Source of the DNA: Rapidithrix thailandica
Lineage (GTDB): Bacteria; Bacteroidota; Bacteroidia; Cytophagales; Flammeovirgaceae
Length of the DNA stretch: 64,000 bases
Direction of reading: 5' to 3'
NCBI RefSeq assembly: GCF_039710355.1
Contig: NZ_JBDKWZ010000001.1
Span: 310,001 to 374,000, forward strand
In this document: positions 9,709-17,123 of the stretch, piece after piece
How the letters are laid out: each line of letters opens with the position of its first letter
Position numbering within the stretch: the first letter of the stretch is position 1
Notes under the pieces: model-generated
Database searches by the model: none
What the model was told of the DNA's origin: nothing
What the model saw: only the letters and a program-made list of their open reading frames with translations
Made by a program: the position numbers and the translations under genes

Positions 9709-10057
9709 GTTTATTGGTTGTTTATAGATATATCCGGAGGATATTGATTTTGTACTGATCGATTTTGAAAAAATATTCTTTTTTTTCAAAAGAGCGTATT
9801 GGTTCGCCTGTAGTTTTTCCTTTTTTGGATAATGAAGTGAATTAACCTTTTTCTTTTTTTGAAATGTTTCAAAAACGCCTCCTCTGTGTTCCTTTTTTCA
9901 ACAATAGCTTTGGCTATTCTCTTCAAAAAGTGCCTTGATGAGCCGGTTTTGATTTTATTTTCGGTCAAAACTAAAATTATACGTTTAAATCGCTTTTCAA
10001 TGTAAGGGATGGTAGAGAGAAGCTTATCCTATTTAAAAGCGAATCTTGGAGTACTGG
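9709..10057. other. Intergenic region between ECF sigma gene and fecR
   Basis: 349 bp. It contains one copy of a dispersed repeat (9828-9973). Between the sigma gene stop and the repeat, the sequences GATTCGCTTTT and AAAAGCG can pair over a loop of about 35 nt; no T run follows. I see no convincing gene. Confidence 0.5.
9828..9973 (-). repeat. Dispersed intergenic repeat, copy A
   Basis: About 146 bp, read on the minus strand. It matches 44384-44533 (plus strand) over almost its full length, with a handful of substitutions and one small insertion/deletion. Shared parts include CAAAACCGGCTCATCAAGGC, the short inverted repeat AATAGC-CAAA-GCTATT, and AACACAGAGGAGGCGTTTTT. This copy also has a perfect 20-bp palindrome, TTTTTGAAAC followed by ATTTCAAAAA. 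A TTG-initiated frame of about 60 codons is open across it, but the differences from copy B mostly change the amino acid, so I treat it as non-coding. Confidence 0.8.
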
Positions 10058-10615
10058 CTATTGTATGATCAATATCAAAAACAACAACAGGAGTTGCTTG
10101 CGGAGGTTTCGAAGAGCTTCGTATAGAAGGTTCCGGATAGATTGGTATTTTAAAGAAGTAATTTCAGCAATATCCTCATAACTCAGCTCGCTGTAAAAAC
10201 GCAGAAAAATCATTTCCTTCTGCCGGTGGGAAAGGTTGGAAAGAGCCTGTTTGAGTTGTAGGGTTTGTTCGTTGGTATATTCTTCTAAGATCAGAATATC
10301 CTCTTGTGAGAGCGTGAACTCCTGTATTTCCCGGAAAGAAGCCTGAAAGGAGAACTTCCCATTTTCTTTTACTACATCGACAATTTTGTTGCGGAGCATT
10401 TTATGCAAATAGGCTTTGACATACTCTATGCTTTTGAGTTGTTTGCGCTTGTGCCATAAATCCAGGAACAGCTCTTGTATACAATCCCGGGTGATTTCTT
10501 GGTTGGAACTCAAGCGGTAACCATAGTTGTACAATCCTTCGTGGTGCCGTTCGTACAGGTTCACCAAGGCTTGTTCACTTCCCTTTGTTAATGCTGACCA
10601 AAGTTCCTTATCCAA
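10058..10615 (-). CDS. ECF-type RNA polymerase sigma-70 factor
   Basis: 185 residues. Region 2 (about 20-90) contains C-I-Q-E-L-F-L-D-L-W and L-H-K-M-L-R-N-K-I-V-D, typical of Bacteroidota ECF sigma factors. Region 4 (about 118-172) has L-S-H-R-Q-K-E-M-I-F-L-R-F and a helix-turn-helix S-Y-E-D-I-A-E-I-T. The last 12 residues are strongly hydrophobic, which is unusual at a sigma factor C-terminus. The frame offers no ATG near the 5' end: translation most likely begins at TTG 10613-10615, shortly after a well-matched promoter. It is the first gene of the fecR-susC-susD locus and should activate it when the transporter binds its substrate. Confidence 0.93.
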   Translation of the reverse strand: MDKELWSALTKGSEQALVNLYERHHEGLYNYGYRLSSNQEITRDCIQELFLDLWHKRKQLKSIEYVKAYLHKMLRNKIVDVVKENGKFSFQASFREIQEFTLSQEDILILEEYTNEQTLQLKQALSNLSHRQKEMIFLRFYSELSYEDIAEITSLKYQSIRNLLYEALRNLRKQLLLLFLILIIQ

Positions 10616-10944
10616 GTCGTGTCTTATGAGAGGTTTTATGTTTGCTTCTCCAAAGATATTTCTTTGTGAGCAGAAGTCAATATTTCAGCACTTTACCCTA
10701 AATTATAGAAAAGGGGCATTGCTTAACACATTCTTCTTTCCAAGGTAACACTGTCCGGTTTCTTCAAAACAGAATTCAAAAAAGCTTCATCTTCAGGCAA
10801 CTCTCCCTTTGAATAAAGCGGCTAACTTTATCCCTTGATAATCAAGTTGTTTTTACCCTCAACGATTTCGGTATTGTATACAAACAAATTACTTACAACA
10901 GGCCCTATACTACCCCTCATTCATAGGCAAATAACCTTTATAAT
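10616..10944. other. Divergent intergenic region, sigma gene / metallophosphoesterase
   Basis: 329 bp. It holds the promoter for the minus-strand sigma gene (10651-10680). For the plus-strand gene starting at 10945 I find no promoter that fits the consensus well. No small gene is supported. Confidence 0.5.
10651..10680 (-). promoter_or_regulatory. Bacteroidota-type promoter for the ECF sigma gene
   Basis: On the minus strand: TTG (10678-10680), 19-bp spacer, TATCTTTG (10651-10658). This matches the Bacteroidota primary sigma consensus TTG-N19-TAnnTTTG fully. Transcription should start near 10644, leaving a leader of roughly 25-30 nt before the TTG start codon. Confidence 0.6.
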
Positions 10945-11790
10945 ATGAAAGCTGGAAAAAGAAAAGTGGATGTTGTCATTATTTCAGATGTGCATTTGGG
11001 AACGTACGGTTGCCATGCACAGGAACTACTGGAATATCTTAAGAGCATTCAACCGGAAACCTTGATTCTCAATGGAGATATCATTGACATCTGGCAGTTT
11101 AGTAAAAAGTATTGGCCCAAAAGCCATATGCAAGTGGTGAAGAAAATTACGGATTTTCTGACCAAAGGCGTCAAAGTATACTACGTAACGGGTAATCATG
11201 ATGAAATGCTGCGGAAATTTGACGGCTTGCGTATGGGGAGTTTGGAGATTGTAAACAAAGTAGTGCTGAACCTGAATGGCAAAAAAGCCTGGATATTTCA
11301 TGGGGATGTTTTTGACGTTACCATGCAGCACTCCAAATGGCTGGCGAAGTTGGGGGCCATCGGGTATGATACCTTGATTTTATTGAACCGGTTTGTCAAC
11401 TTAACTTCGGAAGCTTTGGGCCGGGGCAAAATTTCTTTGTCCAAGCGTATTAAAAACAGTGTGAAATCAGCCGTAAAGTTTATCAATAACTTTGAGCAAA
11501 CGGCTGCGGAAATAGCGGCTTCCAATGGCTATGATTATGTCATCTGTGGGCATATCCATCAGCCGGAAATGCGAATGATTCATACACAGGAGGGAGCCGT
11601 CACTTATTTGAATTCAGGAGATTGGATTGAAAACCTTACGGCTTTGGAGTTTCACCGGGGAAAGTGGTCCATCTATACGTATCAAAGTGATTGTGTGAAA
11701 CAAGAAGAAACTGTTGAAGCGGAAGCCTACCTGGATAACCATCAATTGTTCAATAACCTGTTACAAGAATTCCAATTACTCAAACACTAG
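10945..11790 (+). CDS. UDP-2,3-diacylglucosamine diphosphatase-like metallophosphoesterase (LpxH-like)
   Basis: 281 residues, calcineurin-like phosphoesterase fold. Metal ligands are visible in order: D15-x-H17 (D-V-H-L-G), G-D45, G-N84-H85-D, H119 (F-H-G-D) and G-H203-I-H205-Q-P. The H-G-D-V-F-D segment and the size fit the UDP-2,3-diacylglucosamine diphosphatase group, which removes UMP in lipid A synthesis, although members of this Bacteroidota branch are not all proven LpxH. A glycosyltransferase follows 123 bp downstream on the same strand, which suggests that both act on a common glycolipid or nucleotide-activated lipid. Family firm, exact substrate inferred. Confidence 0.82.
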   Translation: MKAGKRKVDVVIISDVHLGTYGCHAQELLEYLKSIQPETLILNGDIIDIWQFSKKYWPKSHMQVVKKITDFLTKGVKVYYVTGNHDEMLRKFDGLRMGSLEIVNKVVLNLNGKKAWIFHGDVFDVTMQHSKWLAKLGAIGYDTLILLNRFVNLTSEALGRGKISLSKRIKNSVKSAVKFINNFEQTAAEIAASNGYDYVICGHIHQPEMRMIHTQEGAVTYLNSGDWIENLTALEFHRGKWSIYTYQSDCVKQEETVEAEAYLDNHQLFNNLLQEFQLLKH

Positions 11791-11913
11791 ACAACATTAT
11801 ACACTAAACTTATAACCATTAACCTGGAAAGCGGCAGCGAGGACTAAAGTGGAGGGAAGGCCTAATAAATTTTTGCTGTTACTCGATTTCCCGATTCACA
11901 AAACATTTTTTCA

Positions 11914-12999
11914 ATGACCAAGATACTTTATGCGATTCAAGGAACGGGTAATGGCCATTTGAGCCGGGCCCGTGACATCATTCCATTATTGCAACAAAAG
12001 GCCGAAGTGGATGTATTGATCAGCGGCACGCAAGCAGATGTTTCTCTTCCTTATCCGGTCAAATACCAATTGGAAGGCTTAAGTTTTATCTTTGGAAAAA
12101 AAGGAGGGGTTGACCTGCAAAAGACGTTTCAGAAGAGCCGGATTTGGCAATTGATGCAGGAAGTACGTTCCTTGTCTCTTAAAGAATACGACTTGGTGAT
12201 CAATGATTTTGAACCTGTATCGGCTTGGGCTGCCTTATTGCAAGGGAAAAAATGCATTGGCCTGAGTCATCAAAGTGCCGTAGCGTCCAAACAAGCGCCT
12301 AAGCCTTCCAGCCCTGATTTCATTGGCAAACTGGTGTTGAAGTATTACGCTCCTGCTTTCAAGCAATACGGGTTTCACTTTCAGAAATATACCGAACAAA
12401 TATTTACCCCGGTAATCCGGCAACAGGTGCGCGAGCTTTATCCGGAAGACCATGGACACTACACCGTTTACCTTCCTGCTTATAGTGACGAGCGTATCGA
12501 AAAGTATCTGAGTACATTCCCCAACACTCGTTGGGAGGTGTTCTCCAAACACAATACCCGTGAATATTTTATGGGCAATATTCATATGATGCCGATCGAC
12601 AATGATCGCTTTGTCCGAAGTATGGCCAGTAGCACAGGAGTACTTTGCGGAGCAGGTTTTGAAACGCCTGCGGAAGCGCTGTATTTGGGCAAAAAACTGT
12701 TGGCTATTCCGATGAAAAAGCAATACGAACAACAATGTAATGCCGCAGCTTTGGAGGATATGGGAATTCCAATTGTTCCGAGTTTGAAGAAAAAATATTT
12801 ACCAAAGATTGAGAATTGGTTGGTACAGGAACAACGTGTAGAAGTGCATTATCCTAACCAAACGGAATTTATTTTGGATGAAATTTTGACGCAACATTTG
12901 CCTGAATCACGACAGGCCTTAACTTTCCCTAAAGGCATTACGGGTTTTATCACCCGGAAACTGGCCGAGATGCATTTGACCGTTGGCCGGCATCAATAA
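11914..12999 (+). CDS. MurG-like glycosyltransferase family protein
   Basis: 361 residues. The N-terminus I-L-Y-A-I-Q-G-T-G-N-G-H-L-S-R-A is the glycine-rich loop of GT-B fold enzymes of the MurG/GT28-like type. The C-terminal half has the donor-site signature G-V-L-C-G-A-G-F-E-T-P-A-E-A-L-Y-L-G-K-K and P-M-K-K-Q-Y-E-Q-Q-C-N-A, as in proteins annotated as glycosyltransferase family protein. There is no signal peptide, so it acts in the cytoplasm, possibly at the inner membrane. The LpxH-like gene just upstream suggests a role in glycolipid or lipopolysaccharide assembly; donor and acceptor are unknown. The C-terminal tail (about 330-361) has no recognisable function. Confidence 0.8.
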   Translation: MTKILYAIQGTGNGHLSRARDIIPLLQQKAEVDVLISGTQADVSLPYPVKYQLEGLSFIFGKKGGVDLQKTFQKSRIWQLMQEVRSLSLKEYDLVINDFEPVSAWAALLQGKKCIGLSHQSAVASKQAPKPSSPDFIGKLVLKYYAPAFKQYGFHFQKYTEQIFTPVIRQQVRELYPEDHGHYTVYLPAYSDERIEKYLSTFPNTRWEVFSKHNTREYFMGNIHMMPIDNDRFVRSMASSTGVLCGAGFETPAEALYLGKKLLAIPMKKQYEQQCNAAALEDMGIPIVPSLKKKYLPKIENWLVQEQRVEVHYPNQTEFILDEILTQHLPESRQALTFPKGITGFITRKLAEMHLTVGRHQ

Positions 13000-13043
13000 C
13001 TTTTTGGTACGAATACCTTTACCTTTACCGATGAAAAACATAT

Positions 13044-13080
13044 AAAAAAAACCTTCCGGAATCAAGAACTCCGGAAGGTT
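13044..13080 (-). terminator. Terminator of the YceI gene
   Basis: Arms AACCTTCCGGA and TCCGGAAGGTT (11 bp perfect) around a 9-nt loop at 13050-13080. A run of A at 13044-13050 gives a T run on the minus strand. In the plus direction no T run follows, so termination of the converging glycosyltransferase gene would be weaker. Confidence 0.85.
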
Positions 13081-13124
13081 TGGTGTGTATAACTTATTAA
13101 CAACTTGCTTATTTGCTACGCTAC

Positions 13125-13724
13125 TTATTCGGTGATTAACGTTACGTCCAATTTGAACTCATCATAGATGGTTTTGTCACCCAGATTGTCAAAAAAGCTA
13201 CCGGAACCATATTTGATGTTGAACTTGGTACGGTCAATAGTGATTTTTGCCAAAGCCGTTACCCTTTCACCTTCTATTTTCACAGTCGCAGGGAATTCAA
13301 TTTTGTTAGTAATCCCTTTGATTGTCAAATCACCGCTAACTTTATATTTATCTCTTCCTTGAGATACCGCTTTGGTGATGACGAATTTTGCTTTTGAATG
13401 GTTGTTTACGCCAAAGAAATCATCGGATTTTAAGTGACCCTCCAATTTTTGTTTATATTCACCCTCTAAGTCGGTTACATTGATAGAGTTCATATCAATT
13501 TCAAAGCTTCCGCTAACGATCTTTTTGTTTTTTACTTCTAATTGTCCGTTAGCGATGTTGATTGTCCCTTCGTGCTTTCCGGTTACTTTTTCTCCAACCC
13601 ACTCAACTTTGCTGTCTTTGGTATCCACTTTCGCTTTGAAAGATTTTTTGTCATTATCAATGGTAGTAAATGAAGACAAAAACGCAATAAACGCTGCGGC
13701 AATAAGGATGTTTACTCTTTTCAT
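13125..13724 (-). CDS. YceI-family periplasmic lipid-binding protein
   Basis: 199 residues. A signal peptide (1-22, ending S-S-F-T-T) precedes the lipocalin-like YceI domain, recognisable by S-K-V-E-W-V-G-E-K-V-T-G-K-H-E-G-T, the G-S-F-E-I-D-M-N-S-I central motif, H-L-K-S-D-D-F-F and G-D-L-T-I-K-G-I-T-N-K. The family binds isoprenoid or other amphiphilic molecules in the periplasm. It is a single-gene unit with its own terminator and a candidate promoter upstream. Physiological ligand unknown. Confidence 0.93.
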   Translation of the reverse strand: MKRVNILIAAAFIAFLSSFTTIDNDKKSFKAKVDTKDSKVEWVGEKVTGKHEGTINIANGQLEVKNKKIVSGSFEIDMNSINVTDLEGEYKQKLEGHLKSDDFFGVNNHSKAKFVITKAVSQGRDKYKVSGDLTIKGITNKIEFPATVKIEGERVTALAKITIDRTKFNIKYGSGSFFDNLGDKTIYDEFKLDVTLITE

Positions 13725-14041
13725 GTTTTGTAAATTGTTTATAAAACTTTAAATGTTTTTGGAATCTTTTGCTTTGTGATCCACAATCTTTGAATGAATT
13801 ATGTAACAAAAATATGTATTAACAATATTCGTTGCAACAATTGTTATTGTTTTTAACAGTTGCTTAACAAAAATTAAAGGAATAGGTAGCTGTGATGGGG
13901 AAATATAAAGAGAGAAGTAGCTGAATCTAAGCCTTCCAGACAGCTCTGAAGCGAAGATAAGAATTTGTTCCGGATGAATGAGCGATATTGTTCAATTCTT
14001 AACAAATAGCCCACAATTCCTTTCTTCCCGCTTATCTATGA
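13725..14041. other. Intergenic region YceI / subtilase
   Basis: 317 bp. Apart from the YceI promoter at 13807-13837 I see no gene. There is no clear T-tailed hairpin behind the subtilase stop at 14042. Confidence 0.5.
13807..13837 (-). promoter_or_regulatory. Candidate promoter of the YceI gene
   Basis: Minus strand: TTG (13835-13837), 20-bp spacer, TATTTTTG (13807-13814), matching TAnnTTTG. The start site would lie near 13800, giving a leader of about 75 nt. Confidence 0.45.
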
Positions 14042-15589
14042 TTATTGCCAATGGACTTCATAGCTGCTTCCTGGTAGAACAATGGTGCTGTATTTAATTG
14101 CCGAAGAACGTGGTTTTTTAATTTTTACTTCTCCTTTCTTTACGGAAATCAGCTCCTGGCGTTGAACAATGCGCTGATCTTTCTTGTGAAAAACCACGGC
14201 ATGCTGGTCTTTTTTTGTGTCTAATTTAATTTTAACTGTTTTGTTATTGGACATCAAGACCTGTACTGACGAAGCAACTTTGTTCTTTTGCATAAGAGCC
14301 AAAGCTTTGGACGCTTTGGGGATGCCAAAGCCAATATAGTTATTTCCGTAAGGATAAAGAGTGGAGGATTGCTGAATAATTTCGTATAATTCATGGCTTT
14401 TGATTTCCGGGTTTTGTTGCCAAAGACAAGCCGCAAAACCTGTAATGACCGGAGCCGAAAAGGAAGTGCCTCCTAGCGAATAACAAGAAACATTGGGTTT
14501 GATATACGATAAGAAATCGGGACCGATACTGCTGTATCCGGCTTTCATACCCTGGTAATTAGTTGCTCCGACCGCCAGTACGCCTTTGGCATCGGCGGGG
14601 GTAGAAATAATCCGCCAATCTGCCGATTCCCCTTCGTTGCCAGCGGATACCACCAACAATATCCCTTTGTCGTTTGCTGCGATGGTTGCAGCTTTGGAAA
14701 TCGCTGAAGTATTTCCATTCATATCCAAAGGTGAATAGTTTTCGGAAGGGTCGTCAAAACCGAGCGCATACCCCAAGGAGGTATTGATCAGGGAAACACC
14801 CAGGCTGTCCATCCATTCCATCGCAGAAATCCAATAGTCTTCTTCCCCCCGGAACTCAGCATATCCATGGTCTGTTCGGGCCAGGTAAAATTGGGCACCG
14901 GTAGCCAAGCCTATTTGAATTTCATCTTCCACTTTCCCACTGATAAACTCCAGTACTTGGGTGCCATGGGTATCGTTGCTGGTTTCCGCTTTGTCGAAGT
15001 GATCTCCCTTTAAGGGATTGACGAAATCTTTAATACCCAAGATTCGCTGATGTTTAAAAAGCTCTTGAAGGTAGTCATTCTGATTGGCTTTGTAATAACC
15101 GGCATCAATCACTCCTATGGTGATGCCAGTGCCATCCAAACCCGCTTTTTTGAGTTGTTTGCCTTCTAGTTGGGCAATGGCTGTGGTATAAATTTCGTCC
15201 ACAAGGAAGGGTTGTGCGAAGGAAGAAGCAATATGCCAACGGCTATCCAGCCTTTGTACTTTTTGAACAAAGGAAAGCTTTTGTACTTGCTGGAGTTGCT
15301 CAGTACTTAAATAGGCAGACACGGCATTCAGCCACTTGGATTGGCTGACCGGAGTGATCCCGTACGTTTCCAAAACTTTGAGATAGCTTGTGTTGACCGG
15401 TACATCCGTATATTGTTGTAAACGGATCTCTTGAAGCTGCCTTCTTTGAATGGCTGCTTGACTTAATTGCTCTTGATAGTGGTAATTAGCAGTGTCTTTA
15501 TCCGTTAAGTAAATCCAATATTTATTTGGTTGTCCCCAAGCTACTGCAGCAAAGCTCCAAAGCCAAACTGCGATGATAATCCCCCTCAT
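14042..15589 (-). CDS. Secreted subtilisin-like serine protease (S8 family)
   Basis: 515 residues. A signal peptide ends A-W-G-Q (20). An inhibitor-like prodomain follows (about 21-125). The S8 catalytic domain (about 140-425) has the triad D162 (G-V-I-D-A-G), H208 (D-T-H-G-T) and S376 (G-T-S-F-S-A-P), and the oxyanion Asn 318 (S-A-G-N-E-G). About 90 beta-rich residues with many Lys follow. I do not see a clear type IX secretion C-terminal domain, so it may be periplasmic or exported another way. It is a single gene, divergent from an aminopeptidase, so both may serve peptide use. Substrate unknown. Confidence 0.92.
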   Translation of the reverse strand: MRGIIIAVWLWSFAAVAWGQPNKYWIYLTDKDTANYHYQEQLSQAAIQRRQLQEIRLQQYTDVPVNTSYLKVLETYGITPVSQSKWLNAVSAYLSTEQLQQVQKLSFVQKVQRLDSRWHIASSFAQPFLVDEIYTTAIAQLEGKQLKKAGLDGTGITIGVIDAGYYKANQNDYLQELFKHQRILGIKDFVNPLKGDHFDKAETSNDTHGTQVLEFISGKVEDEIQIGLATGAQFYLARTDHGYAEFRGEEDYWISAMEWMDSLGVSLINTSLGYALGFDDPSENYSPLDMNGNTSAISKAATIAANDKGILLVVSAGNEGESADWRIISTPADAKGVLAVGATNYQGMKAGYSSIGPDFLSYIKPNVSCYSLGGTSFSAPVITGFAACLWQQNPEIKSHELYEIIQQSSTLYPYGNNYIGFGIPKASKALALMQKNKVASSVQVLMSNNKTVKIKLDTKKDQHAVVFHKKDQRIVQRQELISVKKGEVKIKKPRSSAIKYSTIVLPGSSYEVHWQ

Positions 15590-15749
15590 AGTAGTTTATA
15601 CCTAGTTGTTTTTAGTAGTTGATAACAGTTGACCCGTTCAGGATTAACCAGAGGAGATATCCAAGATGCTTTTCTATCCCCTTTTTTTAAAGAAAATCCT
15701 CTTAAATTTATAGAAAAAATACGAATCTACAGCTTAAATATACTTGGAC

Positions 15750-17048
15750 ATGAGATATACTCCCATAAGCGGGCAATTGTTTGCTAAGAACCGGAAAAAA
15801 TTAGCAGCAAAACTAAAACCGAATGCTATTGCCATTGTGCATTCTAATGATAATATGCCTATCAGTGCAGATGCCACTCATCCGTTTGTGCAACATTCCG
15901 ATCTGTACTACCTCACAGGAATAGACCAGGAAGAAAGTATTCTGGTAATGTATCCGGATTGTAGAGATAACCAAGTACGAAGCTTTAAAGAGATTTTATT
16001 TATCAAGGAAACGAACAAGGAAATCGCCATTTGGGAAGGGAAAAAACTCACTAAAGAGGAGGCAGAAGAGCGCTCGGGGATTCGCACGGTTATTTGGACT
16101 TCCCATTTTAAAGAGGTTCTCAAACCCTTGCTTTTTGAAGCGGAGCATATTTATTTAAATACCAATGAAAATACCCGTGATATTATTACCGTAGAAACCC
16201 GGGATGACCGTTTCAGAAAGTGGTGTATGGAGCAGTTTCCGCTTCATAACTATCAGCGTTTGGCCCCATTGATGAATCAATTACGTGTAGTGAAAGAGCC
16301 GGAAGAAGTGGAGGCGTTAAAAGAAGCCATTTCCATTACGGATAAAGCTTTCAGAAGGGTTTTGAACTTTGTGAAATCAGGAGTGTGGGAATATGAAATT
16401 GAAGCGGAAATTTATCATGAATTTATCCGCAACCGCAGCCGGAGAATGGCCTATCAACCCATTGTAGGTTCCGGGTTCAATGCTTGTGTATTGCATTATA
16501 TTGATAATGAAAATCAATGCAAAGACGGAGATATGCTTTTGATGGACTTTGGAGCCGAGTATGCAAATTATTGTGCTGACCTAAGTCGTACGATACCGGT
16601 CAACGGCCGGTTTACCGAGCGGCAAAAAGCCGTATATAATGCCGTATTGCGTGTGCAAAAGGCAGCTGTTGATTTATTGGTTCCGGGGAATAACCTGATC
16701 GATTTAAACCGGGAAGTTGGCAAATTAATGGAAAGCGAGTTAATCGGTTTAGGTTTGTTGGATACTACCGATGTGAAAAACCAGAACCCGGCACAGCCGC
16801 TATACAAAAAATACTTTATGCATGGGACTTCGCATCATTTGGGGATTGATGTACACGATTATGGAAAACGCTATCAGGTATTTGAGCCAGGGATGGTCTT
16901 AACTTGCGAACCGGGGATTTATATCAGGGAAGAAGCATTGGGCATCCGGCTTGAAAACGACATTCTGATTACGGAAGAGGGACCGGTCGATTTAATGAAA
17001 AATATTCCGGTGGAAGTAGAGGAGATCGAAGAGTTAATGCATCGTTAA
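15750..17048 (+). CDS. pepP: Xaa-Pro aminopeptidase (aminopeptidase P, M24B)
   Basis: 432 residues from ATG 15750; a TTG two codons upstream is also open but less likely. The N-terminal AMP_N domain (about 5-140) is followed by the pita-bread M24 domain with its two-metal site intact: D266 (M-D-F-G-A-E), D277 (C-A-D-L-S-R), H362 (G-T-S-H-H-L-G), E387 (C-E-P-G-I-Y) and E402 (R-L-E-N-D). It removes an N-terminal residue preceding proline. No signal peptide, so it is cytoplasmic. It ends at a bidirectional terminator facing the PpiD-like gene. The symbol follows the family; paralogues may exist elsewhere in the genome. Confidence 0.92.
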   Translation: MRYTPISGQLFAKNRKKLAAKLKPNAIAIVHSNDNMPISADATHPFVQHSDLYYLTGIDQEESILVMYPDCRDNQVRSFKEILFIKETNKEIAIWEGKKLTKEEAEERSGIRTVIWTSHFKEVLKPLLFEAEHIYLNTNENTRDIITVETRDDRFRKWCMEQFPLHNYQRLAPLMNQLRVVKEPEEVEALKEAISITDKAFRRVLNFVKSGVWEYEIEAEIYHEFIRNRSRRMAYQPIVGSGFNACVLHYIDNENQCKDGDMLLMDFGAEYANYCADLSRTIPVNGRFTERQKAVYNAVLRVQKAAVDLLVPGNNLIDLNREVGKLMESELIGLGLLDTTDVKNQNPAQPLYKKYFMHGTSHHLGIDVHDYGKRYQVFEPGMVLTCEPGIYIREEALGIRLENDILITEEGPVDLMKNIPVEVEEIEELMHR

Positions 17049-17071
17049 CCGGAAAAATCATTCCTAAAAAG

Positions 17072-17106
17072 AAAAGCCGTAATGTTTTGATGACATTACG
17101 GCTTTT
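17072..17106. terminator. Bidirectional terminator, pepP / ppiD-like
   Basis: Arms AAAAGCCGTAATGT and ACATTACGGCTTTT (14 bp perfect) around a 7-nt loop. A runs on the left and T runs on the right allow function in both directions between the converging genes. Confidence 0.9.
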
Positions 17107-17123
17107 TTATCCTAAACAGGTGT

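Noticed and set aside
9786..9968. TTG-started small protein of 60 codons in repeat copy A (and its counterpart at 44390-44596)
   Set aside because: Between the two repeat copies most codon differences are non-synonymous and the frames diverge after a small indel, so selection on a protein is not supported.
12235..12735. Open frame of 166 codons on the minus strand
   Set aside because: Antisense to the GT-B glycosyltransferase; a by-product of its codon use.
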